This document shows positions 38,846 through 48,199 of a DNA stretch of 64,000 nucleotides, one piece after another. Positions within the stretch are counted from its first letter, which is position 1, and every line of letters starts with the position of its first letter. A model generated the notes under the pieces. It had not been told where the DNA came from. It worked only from the letters and a program-made list of their open reading frames with translations, and did not search any database. This DNA comes from an uncultured Elusimicrobia bacterium (lineage in GTDB: Bacteria > Elusimicrobiota > Elusimicrobia > Elusimicrobiales > Elusimicrobiaceae). The position numbers and the translations under genes were made by a program. The DNA lies in assembly GCA_945913025.1 (NCBI GenBank), contig CAMECJ010000006.1, forward strand, positions 53,088-117,087. The letters are read 5' to 3'.

Positions 38846-39157
38846 ATGACGAACAGAATTAAATTTGAAGATATCCGAAAAATGTATAAAGAATACGCCG
38901 ATAAAATAATGCGTTTGGGTACGGAACGCATTATAGAAACGGAAATCCCTTGGGAGAAAGTAGCTTGGGGGCGAGAGATTGGCACGCAAAAAATTCTTCC
39001 GTTTTTTCATAAAAAAGCACCGGACGGTACGGCCCAATTATTTTGTATCTGCGAAAACGGGCAAAAACAAACGATGAGCAACCGCGATTTTGCCTATATA
39101 TACGATTTGTGGGACAAAGACGGTCATTTGCTGCATATTGCCTTTTACGGGTTTTAA
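38846..39157 (+). CDS. Hypothetical protein
   Basis: 103-aa ORF with typical composition; no recognised family. Confidence 0.5.
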   Translation: MTNRIKFEDIRKMYKEYADKIMRLGTERIIETEIPWEKVAWGREIGTQKILPFFHKKAPDGTAQLFCICENGQKQTMSNRDFAYIYDLWDKDGHLLHIAFYGF

Positions 39158-39246
39158 ATGGTTTTTTTAACGCCGCCCTGTGTTTTGCGCAGGGCTATTT
39201 AAATTGGCGGAAATATCGTTATTATCCCCACACGTGAGTGCAAATA

Positions 39247-39286
39247 GATAAAAAACGCCGCTCCATTATTATAATAGGGCGGCGCG
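39247..39286 (-). terminator. Putative terminator for the minus-strand WYL operon
   Basis: Minus strand: CGCCGCCCTATTATAATAATGGAGCGGCGTTTTTT. Confidence 0.65.
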
Positions 39287-39301
39287 ACAACGTGTTGACG
39301 T

Positions 39302-39703
39302 TTAATGTTTTAATTTAATTCCTCTCTGTTTGTAACACCATTCCCAGCCGTTCGGACGTTTCGATTTGTATTCTTTATTTAATCGACTGTTTTCCTCGGT
39401 TGTAATCCATGCCGTTTTAAGCTCTTTTTTTAATATCGTTTCGATAGATTTTCCGGTTATTATCTCTTCAATTAATGTAGATAAAGGATTGCAATGCTCT
39501 AAAATAATCCCTTTTAAGAAAGCATTTTTTTTCTTATTAGCACGTTGTTTAGGAACGGTCAGTTTGTGTAAATCAGATCCTTTGGCCTTTTCATCCCAGA
39601 GTTTCTTTGCTTCTTGCGAGATATAATCTGCTTCTCTTCTTTCGGAAGCAAAATAGAGGGTGGTTCTGATTAAAACTTTGATGTGTTTTTTGTTTCTTCG
39701 CAC
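39302..39703 (-). CDS. Hypothetical protein downstream of WYL regulator
   Basis: 133-aa basic ORF overlapping the preceding small ORF by 34 bp. Confidence 0.5.
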   Translation of the reverse strand: MRRNKKHIKVLIRTTLYFASERREADYISQEAKKLWDEKAKGSDLHKLTVPKQRANKKKNAFLKGIILEHCNPLSTLIEEIITGKSIETILKKELKTAWITTEENSRLNKEYKSKRPNGWEWCYKQRGIKLKH

Positions 39704-39813
39704 TTCGTGGCATTATATAGTTTGCGTAAATTTTTTAATACGTTAATTACTTCTTTTTGTTTTGGAGAACATGAAAGAGGTTCTGCTTTAAAAGGCTGTT
39801 TGTTGTTTGACAT
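39670..39813 (-). CDS. Small hypothetical protein (47 aa)
   Basis: MSNNKQPFKAEPLSCSPKQKEVINVLKNLRKLYNATKCEETKNTSKF; ATG preceded by GGAGGTG. Confidence 0.5.
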   Translation of the reverse strand: MSNNKQPFKAEPLSCSPKQKEVINVLKNLRKLYNATKCEETKNTSKF

Positions 39814-39815
39814 AC

Positions 39816-40733
39816 TTACACCTCCTCCAAATACGCTTTTAATTGCGTTTTTACCAGTTCCGCCAGCGGGGCGGGGGATAAAACTTTTATCTCCGGTATC
39901 CAATGGAAAATGGTGTGCTTGATTTCATCTTCCCCTGTGGCGCGGCAGGTAATAATCAGGCTGCCGTCGGGGCGTTCCTCTTGTATTTGCTGCAAGGGGA
40001 AGTATTTTTTTACTTTAAAATACTTGGCAATTTTGGCCGAAGCGTGCAGGGTAACTTCCAGCTCCCGTGTTTTGTCAAACCAAATGTTTGTACCTTCGCG
40101 GATGATTTTTTCTATTTCGGCGTTATATTTAAAAAACTTGCCCAGCGCGGTGGCTGAGGTAATTTTTTCCAGGCGGAATTTTAACAGTTTATCGTCGTCC
40201 GTCAGTGCCAAAAGATACCAAAACCCTTCCACCCACAGCAGTTTTAACGGGCGTACGGGGTAGCAGGCGCGCTTACCTCCGTCGTAACAGACAGTTACTT
40301 TTTCCCGCGCGCGGATACATTCGCTCAGCTCCTTTGTAATAGCGGTATCGGGGTATTCTTCGCCGCCGGATAGTTTGATAAAAAACGGGCTGTTATCTTC
40401 TGCGTCCAGCAACCGTTTTTTAAGTAAATCAAAAGAATTCCCAAAGGTTTTGCCTAGCGATTTGGCCATCTCGCTCATAAACACCAATAGAGAGGCTTCC
40501 TGTTGCGAAAGGTGCGCTTTTTCTAACGAAAACCCTTCCATAAACGCATACTCGCCCGCGCGCGGGCAGTAGAGCGGAAAGTCCGCCTCTTGTATAGTGC
40601 GCATATCGCGCTGCAGCGTGCGCAAGGATACGCCCAATTCGTCCGCCATATCCGCCAGGCAGACGGGGCCTTTGTCCAAGGTATTTAATTCGTATAACAA
40701 ACGGGTAATTTTGTTTTGCATTTCTTTTTGCAT
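39816..40733 (-). CDS. HTH + WYL-domain transcriptional regulator (YafY-like)
   Basis: HTH ADELGVSLRTLQRDMRTIQEADFPLY; WYL region VTVCYDGGKRACYPVRPLKLLWVEGFWYLLALTDDDKLLKFRLEKIT. Start at 40733 chosen because the longer ORF start overlaps the operator. Confidence 0.88.
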   Translation of the reverse strand: MQKEMQNKITRLLYELNTLDKGPVCLADMADELGVSLRTLQRDMRTIQEADFPLYCPRAGEYAFMEGFSLEKAHLSQQEASLLVFMSEMAKSLGKTFGNSFDLLKKRLLDAEDNSPFFIKLSGGEEYPDTAITKELSECIRAREKVTVCYDGGKRACYPVRPLKLLWVEGFWYLLALTDDDKLLKFRLEKITSATALGKFFKYNAEIEKIIREGTNIWFDKTRELEVTLHASAKIAKYFKVKKYFPLQQIQEERPDGSLIITCRATGEDEIKHTIFHWIPEIKVLSPAPLAELVKTQLKAYLEEV

Positions 40734-40756
40734 ATATCTAATGATAGCAGAAAATG

Positions 40757-40774
40757 ACGACAAGATGTTGTCGT
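40757..40774. promoter_or_regulatory. 18-bp palindromic operator, copy 2 (between divergent WYL gene and small ORF)
   Basis: ACGACAA GATG TTGTCGT. Confidence 0.78.
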
Positions 40775-40823
40775 GTACAAATTATACATTAGATCCGTAT
40801 ATTTAGGAGGATCCCGAACTGAT

Positions 40824-41066
40824 ATGACAAATAATAAGATACTGCCCAAAGGAGCTAAAACAGCAGATGATGCTTGGACGGAACTCTTGCAGCATAGTTT
40901 GATGCGGTATTGGAATATCCTGTTGGATTGCGTACAGGCAGAGGGGTTGAAGGGGTTGCACAGGCCCGCCGCTAAAACAGCCTTAACCGAAGTGCGCGGG
41001 ATATTGCCGCCGCTCTCGGCGGTGGAAATACTGGTGTTTTGGCAATTAGGCCAAGATTTCAATTAA
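40824..41066 (+). CDS. Small hypothetical protein under operator copy 2 (80 aa)
   Basis: MTNNKILPKGAKTADDAWTELLQHSLMRYWNILLDCVQAEGLKGLHRP...; preceded by AGGAGG. Confidence 0.6.
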   Translation: MTNNKILPKGAKTADDAWTELLQHSLMRYWNILLDCVQAEGLKGLHRPAAKTALTEVRGILPPLSAVEILVFWQLGQDFN

Positions 41067-41194
41067 TCAAACAACACGTTATGGTTTAAATGTTCAAACA
41101 GGCGATAAAAATTTCTCGGAAAAAAATAAATACCAAGCCAGAAAATATCGCTTTTATCTTGAAGGTGCAGATATCAAAGAAAATAAATAAATAT

Positions 41195-41222
41195 CTCCCC
41201 GCATATAGCGGGGAGTTTCTAT
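41195..41222. terminator. Bidirectional terminator
   Basis: CTCCCCGC ATATA GCGGGGAG TTTCTATTT. Confidence 0.85.
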
Positions 41223-44200
41223 TTAATCTTTACCACTTGCCCGCTGACGGGATAATAAACCAGTCGGTCCAACACCGTATATCCTGCCAGTTTTAATGCG
41301 CGTGTGTAGCAGTTAAACTGCCCCGCGTAATGGCCCGCATAGTGTTTTTCCTGCGGGTCTAATACGGTATTATCCGCCCCCGGGTAGGTTTTGTAGTCCA
41401 CCAATACGCAGCCCAGCGGGGTTTGATAGACAAGGTCCATACTGCCCGTAAAAATCTGCCCGTTTTCGGTATATTTAAACCCCATTTCGCGGTAGATTTT
41501 TTCCGCCGCTCCGTATGTTTGCGCTAAATAATCCATTAGGCCGACGTATGATTTTTCAATGGCGCCCGCATCGGGCAGGTGCGCTTTTAACCCGTGGGCT
41601 AGGATAATTTTTTCCGTCAGTTCGGGTGCGGCTTTTATACAAAAGATTTGATGAATACACGTTCCGACGGCCTGCATATCCGCCCTTGCACCCAACGGAA
41701 TACGGGGTCCGAATTTTGTTTGCAATACCGCCTCGCCCGTTTCCGCTTGTTGGCTGGGCTGTTGGTCGCGCAAAGCAAACGCTTGCGGCGTTTTATCCCA
41801 TTTCAAAACAACGGGATTCTCTTCCTGCCTGCTAAAAGTTTCGCTTTCCTCGGGGGTAAGCTCTGGCAAACGGTTAAATGGTATGCCCGTACCCAACAAA
41901 TCGCAGGCGGGGCTGTCTTTTTGAGGCACATTTACCTTAAGCCCCAGTTGGGTAAACCATTTCAGCGGTTCTTTGCCCGCCAAAGCAAAGAACATTTTGT
42001 TTTTGGCGCGCGTCATACCGACGTATAACAGGTGGGCCGATTCCGCCAAAATCCGCTTGCGTGCGGCGGTAAATTGCGGTATTTCAAAAAGCGAGGGTTT
42101 AAGGATTTCCGGCACTTTTGTTTTGGCACCAAACAGCCACGGCAGAAACGTAATCAGCCGTTTGGGATATAAGTTTTCTATACACGGCTGCTGCACGTTT
42201 AAGATGTGTACGCCGTAAATTTCCTGCTGAATCAGTTTGTCTTCGTTTATCGGGTCCTCGTTGAGCGAAGATAAAACCACCGTATCCCATTGTAATCCCT
42301 TGGAGGTGTGATACGTCTGCAGTTGGATACCTTGTCCGTCCTCGGCCACGGGCGGTTCCAGTAAGGTTAAATAGTCAATAAATCCCGTGGGGGTGGATGC
42401 AAGCGTAAGTTGCAGACAATGGTCCTCGTATTGGACGGCCAAATCTTTTAATAATTGCAAGTTGGCTAACCGTTGGGAGGCGCGGCCCCAGCGCCGCACG
42501 ATACCGGGCAAATCCAACTCCGTAATGACCGTTGATACAAGTCCGCTTACCGACTGCTGCCGCCAAATGGGCCGTTTCTTTAAAATTGTTTGAATAATGG
42601 GCAGATTTGTCAGCCACTCCTGTTTTTCGGGCGATAAATCGGCGTTCCATTGGAGTTTATCGTCAAAAATTGTTCCTACAGGGTAGCCCTGCTCCGTTAA
42701 AAAAGCGATTTTGGCCTTGGCTAAATTGTTTTTTGGGTCAACCAAAAGCGACAAAACAGCCGTCAGCAATTCAGTTTCTTTGTATTCGGCCAGTTTGCCG
42801 CCCGCACGGCTGACGGGCAGACGGTAAGTTTCGGTTAAAATTTCGGCCAGCGTATCTAACGTCTTATTTTTACGCGCCAGTACGGCGATGTCTTTTGCGT
42901 CGGTATTTTGGGCGAGCTTGGCCACCTGTTCGGCCAACGCTTTTAGGTGCACTTTATCCGTTCTGCCGTCAAAAGGAAGGTTCCAATAGGCCAACTCTCC
43001 TCTTCCTTCTTCTAGGGTATTCCGCCCCACTTTTAATTCAATTTGACGCGCCGGAATTTGCGGTGTGAACACGTGCGTAAATACGCGGTTGGTCGTTTCC
43101 ACTAAATCGGCGAGTGACCGGTGGGAGGTGTCCAACGTATCTGTTTGACAATTTTGTGCGCCGGAAGAAATGATACCGCTTACAGCTTGGGTCAGTTCGG
43201 TGTCGCTTCCGCGAAAGCCGTAAATGGCCTGTTTGGTGTCGCCCACCCAAACGGAGCCTTCCAACAGTTCGGACAGACGGTCAAATATCTTTACCTGAAT
43301 GGGGGAACAGTCCTGAAATTCGTCCACAAACAGATATTTATAACTGGACCGGATTTCCTTTTCCACTTCGGGCAGATATAACAAGTCCAGCATATATTTT
43401 TCCATATCGTTGTAGTCGAGCAGCTGTTTGTCGCGTTTGTAATCGGCAAATTGTTTGCGCCAGCGCGCGGCGAGCGCAAACAGCAGGTTGACGAATTTTT
43501 CCTGCCACGGGTCAATATCTCGGCTGTGCCATAAAAGGGCCAAATCCTCTGCGGCTTCTGTGAGGATAGGTTCTTTTTGGTAATATCCTTTAGGCAGTTT
43601 GGCTAAAAAGGTCGATGCGTCAAACAGCCAGCCGACGGACGTTTTGTTCTCTTGCGACGTCAAGCGGGATATTTCCTGCAAGCGTTCCTGCCCGGCAGTG
43701 CTGGGTTTATCTTGCCCGATAAGTTGCAGGGTCTTTTCCAACGCGCCGACGTAGAGCGCCGTGTTTGACGGCAGGCTGACGGCCGCCGGATATATGGTTT
43801 TAATCAGTTCCAGCGATTTTTGGCGGCTTTCTTCCAAATCCTCTATTTGGTACGATACGGTACTCTCCAAAATTTTGCTTAACGGTTTCTTCCAAAAGTC
43901 GTCCGGCGATTGGTTGTAGCCGGCGCCGATATTAAATTCGGTGCGGAAGCGGTGTAAAAAATCCATTTCTGCGGGCGTAGGCAGGCCGGCGAGCGATTGA
44001 TTGAGGTAGAACGATAAATCTTCCTCTGCCAGCACGCCCATTTGGGGGCTTAAACCCAAATAAAACCAGTATTTGTTGATAAACGCGTTGGCAACCCCGT
44101 GAACGGTGCCGATCATCGCTTCGTCCAGCAGGGCGGCATCTTCGTATAATCCTTGGGCGTATAGTTCCCCTTGGGCTTTTTCTTTTAGTTCTGCGGCCGC

Positions 44201-44335
44201 CTGATTGGTAAATGTGGTTAAAATCACTTCGTCCGCACGAACTTGGCCTTGCGAAATCATTTTGGCAAGGCGTTTGGTAAGAGTATAGGTTTTGCCGCTT
44301 CCGGCGCTGGCGCTAATATAGGTAATGTTTTTCAT
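41219..44335 (-). CDS. UvrD/Rep-family helicase-nuclease, AddA/RecB-like
   Basis: Walker A ISASAGSGKTYTLTKRLA, FVDEFQDCSPIQ, DTKQAIYGFRGSD, VLSSLNED..., LLYVGMTRAKN, nuclease motif GSMDLVYQ...VLVDYKTYPG. Confidence 0.9.
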   Translation of the reverse strand: MKNITYISASAGSGKTYTLTKRLAKMISQGQVRADEVILTTFTNQAAAELKEKAQGELYAQGLYEDAALLDEAMIGTVHGVANAFINKYWFYLGLSPQMGVLAEEDLSFYLNQSLAGLPTPAEMDFLHRFRTEFNIGAGYNQSPDDFWKKPLSKILESTVSYQIEDLEESRQKSLELIKTIYPAAVSLPSNTALYVGALEKTLQLIGQDKPSTAGQERLQEISRLTSQENKTSVGWLFDASTFLAKLPKGYYQKEPILTEAAEDLALLWHSRDIDPWQEKFVNLLFALAARWRKQFADYKRDKQLLDYNDMEKYMLDLLYLPEVEKEIRSSYKYLFVDEFQDCSPIQVKIFDRLSELLEGSVWVGDTKQAIYGFRGSDTELTQAVSGIISSGAQNCQTDTLDTSHRSLADLVETTNRVFTHVFTPQIPARQIELKVGRNTLEEGRGELAYWNLPFDGRTDKVHLKALAEQVAKLAQNTDAKDIAVLARKNKTLDTLAEILTETYRLPVSRAGGKLAEYKETELLTAVLSLLVDPKNNLAKAKIAFLTEQGYPVGTIFDDKLQWNADLSPEKQEWLTNLPIIQTILKKRPIWRQQSVSGLVSTVITELDLPGIVRRWGRASQRLANLQLLKDLAVQYEDHCLQLTLASTPTGFIDYLTLLEPPVAEDGQGIQLQTYHTSKGLQWDTVVLSSLNEDPINEDKLIQQEIYGVHILNVQQPCIENLYPKRLITFLPWLFGAKTKVPEILKPSLFEIPQFTAARKRILAESAHLLYVGMTRAKNKMFFALAGKEPLKWFTQLGLKVNVPQKDSPACDLLGTGIPFNRLPELTPEESETFSRQEENPVVLKWDKTPQAFALRDQQPSQQAETGEAVLQTKFGPRIPLGARADMQAVGTCIHQIFCIKAAPELTEKIILAHGLKAHLPDAGAIEKSYVGLMDYLAQTYGAAEKIYREMGFKYTENGQIFTGSMDLVYQTPLGCVLVDYKTYPGADNTVLDPQEKHYAGHYAGQFNCYTRALKLAGYTVLDRLVYYPVSGQVVKIK

Positions 44336-47007
44336 TTTAATGTATTTTTGAAACAAGAAATTTTGGTAAATTTATAAACTGCTTTGACGTCTTTTTTGTC
44401 TTTCCGTTCCGTTTCCAGTGGGAATAAGTGTTTTTCGGGCGTATCTTGGCAGTAGGGGATGTTTTCCGGCTCTATGCCCTCGGCCTGTTCAATCTGTCCT
44501 CTTTGGATTTGCTCCCTGCGGTAGCGGTACGAACGGGCTAGCGGTTCTACAAGATTTTCGCGCGACTGTGGATCAATGTGCAGGACATTTATTCCTTTCC
44601 ACTTATGCGTGCTGACTAAAAGCCCTGCCGGCATAAGGAAATAGGCGGTAGGGATGTTTTCGGTTTCCGTTTCTTTTGCCAAGAGAGCTTTGTACAGCGC
44701 CAACTGCAGCGAGGTATTTTGGCGCAGGGCGTTTATGTGATGTTTGCCCGACGTCCATTTGAAATCAAAAATAACGTGTTGGCCTTGTTCGTCCTGCAGG
44801 TGCATATCGATAAACCCGTGTAAAAGAATATCCGGCTCCTGCAGCGCAAAGCCGAGCGTATGCTGTACTCCTTGTTCGCATTTGACGGCGCGCAGACCGT
44901 TATTTTGCATAATGTCCGCAAGATGCTGCAGACACGTTTTTAAATCCCGTTTAAAAACCTGTTCCTCTAATTTATTTTCCGGCAAAAGCAGGATCATACC
45001 CTTTTCGTTTAACGTGCGGGCGTAAACTTCATCATACGATTTTTCGAACTTCTCCTGCGCTTCAGCCCCCGTTTTTCCTTCAAACAAGCGGGCGATAACG
45101 TCGTGGGCCACATTGCCTTTTGCGCGGGCGGTGTTTTGGGCGTCCAAGTCCAAATAATCGTTACAGCGGGCCAAATAGGTAAACGCGTAATCGAGCGGGT
45201 TTTGGATAAGCATATCAAGCGAGGTGGCGCTTTCTTTTTGCGGCCAGTCTAGCAGATTGGTTTGACGGAAACGGATTTCTTCCACTCTTTGCGAATTATC
45301 CAGTATTTCCGCCGTTTGCAAGAAATCCTGTGATACTTTACCTGCGCGCGTAATAAGCGCCAGATTCTCGTCTTTAAAATGACTTTTTAAGCGGTTTAGT
45401 ATTGGGCAGGCGGGCAGTTTTTGGCTGCCGCGTCTGGCGCAGGTAATCAGCGTCAGGTTTTCTTGGGCCAGGGTAAAGGTCTGCAGTTGCATGGTTTGCC
45501 GAAAATCGCTTTCCTGTTGCGGACTCCATATCAGCACGCCCTGTTCGGTCAGCTTATCCTGTTCTTGCGGGCTTAAAAAGCCAAAACAGGAGTCAGCCAC
45601 CGTGTTTTTGTAAAAATCGCACCAGATAATCCGTTGGGCAGAAGCCGCCAACTGCGCAGGGGAGGATATTATAAACCGTGCACCGGCTTGGGCTTGATAC
45701 TGCACAAAATCAGTAGGCGTATAGAGGTTTTTTACCCAACTTTCCACCGTAGCAAAAGGAAGCAGGTCGGCGGTTTCGTCCAATAGCAGCATGGAAACAG
45801 CCTCTAATGTTTCGGTTAATTTATCTAACTGGGCTACTTGAGCCAAGGCACCTTTTTCCGTCAGCAAAGCGCGCTGGGTTTTCGTCCACGCGGTTAATTG
45901 GAAGATAAATCTGCGCAAAGCGTTTGTTTGGATGCCGTTTTCGGTCGGTACAGGTAAAAAAGTGTTAATTAAGTCCTGCCGCTTGGCGGAGTCTTTGGGG
46001 TTCTCGTTGATAAATTGGGAGATGACTTCCTTGCAGCCCGGGTGTTCTATCCCGCCATTTTCTGCCAGTGTTTTGGCTAAACGGTAGCGGAAATTGGACG
46101 GAAGCGGCTGTGCGGGAACCTGCAGCCATTGTAACAAGGTGTGGATATTGCGCGGATAGGTAAACAGTTCCAGCCCCAGGGTGAATAATTGCACCAGCGG
46201 CGGATTGCTTTTTGGCGTTACGGAGCCCGCCTGCGGTTTGCCGGCAAGCGTTAGGTAGTTGTCCAGGGCTTTATTATCCGCGTTAATCCATACGTTAAAA
46301 GCGTTGTCTTGCAAAGTAGCTAAATAGGCAAGTGCGTCTTGTTCTTCTTCAAAATGGAGCAGCTGTAAACTGGGGTCGTTCGCCTGAATTGTAATGGCGT
46401 CGGTCTGTCTGCTCAGCCAGCGGGCGACATTGTGCAGGTTATCGTTTTTATAAGGCGTGTGGGGCGTATATTCCACCGTTGTCCCCCGCTTTTTAAGCAA
46501 GCGGGTTAAGCGGGCGATTTCCGGCGGAAATAAATCTTCTTTACAGGGAAGTATCAGCGTGCTTCCCGTTGGAAGCGGACAGGAAGTTTCCAAAAGCGTC
46601 AGCATATTTTGCAGCCGTTCCGGCAGGCCCATACAGCTATAGTATTGTTCCACGCCCGCTAAAACGTCCAACCGCGGACTGACGCCCGTTATTTTGCCGT
46701 TCCATCCGGCTTGAACCAATTTGTCGCGCCACGCCAAACACGCTTTGGCGGTGCCCATTTCCGTGGTGCGGAAAGAAGCGGAGAGAATATTATCCGGATT
46801 TTCCGTCATATAGCGTTTAAACGCCTGATAATACTTGGCCAGCCGCTCGGTAAACGGAATGGGTTTTACGTAAATGCCGGCGTGCAGTTCCAGTAGATTT
46901 AATAAAGCGTTGGTGTCAGCGACGCAGCAGTCTAACAAAATGTTTTTGTTAGCGGGTAAATTTAAAAATGTGCTGCCCGTATATTCGGGGCTAAAATAAA
47001 TTTTCAT
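44332..47007 (-). CDS. AddB-like PD-(D/E)XK nuclease partner
   Basis: ENPLDYAFTYLARCNDYLDLDAQNTARAKGNVAHDVIARLFEG and GFIDMHLQDEQGQHVIFDFKWTSGKHH; N-terminus lacks an obvious Walker A; overlaps the helicase gene. Confidence 0.8.
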   Translation of the reverse strand: MKIYFSPEYTGSTFLNLPANKNILLDCCVADTNALLNLLELHAGIYVKPIPFTERLAKYYQAFKRYMTENPDNILSASFRTTEMGTAKACLAWRDKLVQAGWNGKITGVSPRLDVLAGVEQYYSCMGLPERLQNMLTLLETSCPLPTGSTLILPCKEDLFPPEIARLTRLLKKRGTTVEYTPHTPYKNDNLHNVARWLSRQTDAITIQANDPSLQLLHFEEEQDALAYLATLQDNAFNVWINADNKALDNYLTLAGKPQAGSVTPKSNPPLVQLFTLGLELFTYPRNIHTLLQWLQVPAQPLPSNFRYRLAKTLAENGGIEHPGCKEVISQFINENPKDSAKRQDLINTFLPVPTENGIQTNALRRFIFQLTAWTKTQRALLTEKGALAQVAQLDKLTETLEAVSMLLLDETADLLPFATVESWVKNLYTPTDFVQYQAQAGARFIISSPAQLAASAQRIIWCDFYKNTVADSCFGFLSPQEQDKLTEQGVLIWSPQQESDFRQTMQLQTFTLAQENLTLITCARRGSQKLPACPILNRLKSHFKDENLALITRAGKVSQDFLQTAEILDNSQRVEEIRFRQTNLLDWPQKESATSLDMLIQNPLDYAFTYLARCNDYLDLDAQNTARAKGNVAHDVIARLFEGKTGAEAQEKFEKSYDEVYARTLNEKGMILLLPENKLEEQVFKRDLKTCLQHLADIMQNNGLRAVKCEQGVQHTLGFALQEPDILLHGFIDMHLQDEQGQHVIFDFKWTSGKHHINALRQNTSLQLALYKALLAKETETENIPTAYFLMPAGLLVSTHKWKGINVLHIDPQSRENLVEPLARSYRYRREQIQRGQIEQAEGIEPENIPYCQDTPEKHLFPLETERKDKKDVKAVYKFTKISCFKNTLK

Positions 47008-47053
47008 AAGAAAAGTATAGCGTTTTTATATCAACTTGTATTGTTTTTTTGCG

Positions 47054-47701
47054 TTACTGGCGCGTACCGTCTTGGGTTGTAATACTTTGTGCGGTCAATT
47101 CAACTTCGCACCAAAAATCATTTAGGCGCAGTAAATCGGGTATGGAATAAGGGCGATGTTCGCAAATCTCGTGTATGGCATAACAGATGATAATATTTTT
47201 AAATTCAGGGTGATCTTGAAAGGGGCCTTCGTTCCAACTGGAGCCATCGTCTAATGGCGTTTGACGGGAGTGCACGTGCAGGACAGGTTCGGGGTAGGCG
47301 GAGTCCAGACATTCTATCATTAGCGCAAAGTGAGAGCCGTAATAGCTGTCATCCGGCAGCGTAAGAACGGACTCCGGCCCGTTAAAAGGGATTGCCAAGC
47401 GGCCTTCCAATTCGTAGTCGTCATCAAAATCAGGGTTGCTTATAAGCGTGCGCTGGTTTTCCATTTGCTTTACACGGAGGTGCAGTTTTTGGGTTAGCGT
47501 ATATAAGTGCTTGTTGACCTGGATAAACCGCTGTATATTTTGGGGCGTAGGTACAAACATTTCATTAAGTATACGGCAGCGTTTTTTTAGGGCAGTTTTT
47601 AAGGGATTTCTCTTTTCCGGATGTTTAAGTAAATTTCCAAACGGATCATTTCCAATCAGGGTAATAATGCTTTTTTCCAAAGTGATAAGTGTGTTTTTCA
47701 T
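47054..47701 (-). CDS. Hypothetical protein divergent from operator copy 3
   Basis: 215-aa ORF; no recognised family. Confidence 0.55.
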   Translation of the reverse strand: MKNTLITLEKSIITLIGNDPFGNLLKHPEKRNPLKTALKKRCRILNEMFVPTPQNIQRFIQVNKHLYTLTQKLHLRVKQMENQRTLISNPDFDDDYELEGRLAIPFNGPESVLTLPDDSYYGSHFALMIECLDSAYPEPVLHVHSRQTPLDDGSSWNEGPFQDHPEFKNIIICYAIHEICEHRPYSIPDLLRLNDFWCEVELTAQSITTQDGTRQ

Positions 47702-47782
47702 AGTTTTTGTACCTCGTAAGGGTTGTATTGTTTTATTTTTGATAAACTAATTTGTCTTTTAAACTTATTATGGCTTACTGCT

Positions 47783-47800
47783 GCGACAAGGTGTTGTCGC
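47783..47800. promoter_or_regulatory. 18-bp palindromic operator, copy 3
   Basis: GCGACAA GGTG TTGTCGC (20 bp with flanking T/A). Confidence 0.78.
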
Positions 47801-47831
47801 ACTATATTGGTAGACTAGGTATACAGGAGGA

Positions 47832-48183
47832 TATGTTTATGAAAAAGACCCAAGAAGACTTTTTTATGAGAAAAAATACATATAATGCCAGCCCCATCAC
47901 CCTTGCAGAGCAAGTTTATAAAGCGTGTGAGCAGGGGAACGGCGCCGCAGTTTTTTTGTATTCCGGTCAGCCGTTGCCCAAAGAAGAATATCCGTTTTTA
48001 GATGAGTTAATCGGAAAGTATACGATGTTAAATCAGGGCCCCACTCCAAGTGATATTTTGTTGTTTTTAGGCAAACATTCTGCTTGTATGACGGATCCTG
48101 CTGTTGTGCTGCAAATTATGAAAGTGCTGGATTGTTGGAAGATATATTTATGCCGTTACCGCAAGGCGGATACTGGGCTATAG
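47832..48183 (+). CDS. Hypothetical protein under operator copy 3
   Basis: MFMKKTQEDFFMRKNTYNASPITLAEQVYKACEQGNGAAVFLYSG...; preceded by AGGAGG. Confidence 0.6.
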
Positions 48184-48199
48184 GTAAAAAAGGATAAAT

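Noticed and set aside
39284-39301. Fourth copy of the 18-bp operator (GCGACAA-CGTG-TTGACGT).
   Set aside because: Right arm mismatched (TTGACGT versus TTGTCGC), overlaps a terminator-like hairpin and lies at the 3' end of the minus-strand WYL operon rather than at a promoter.
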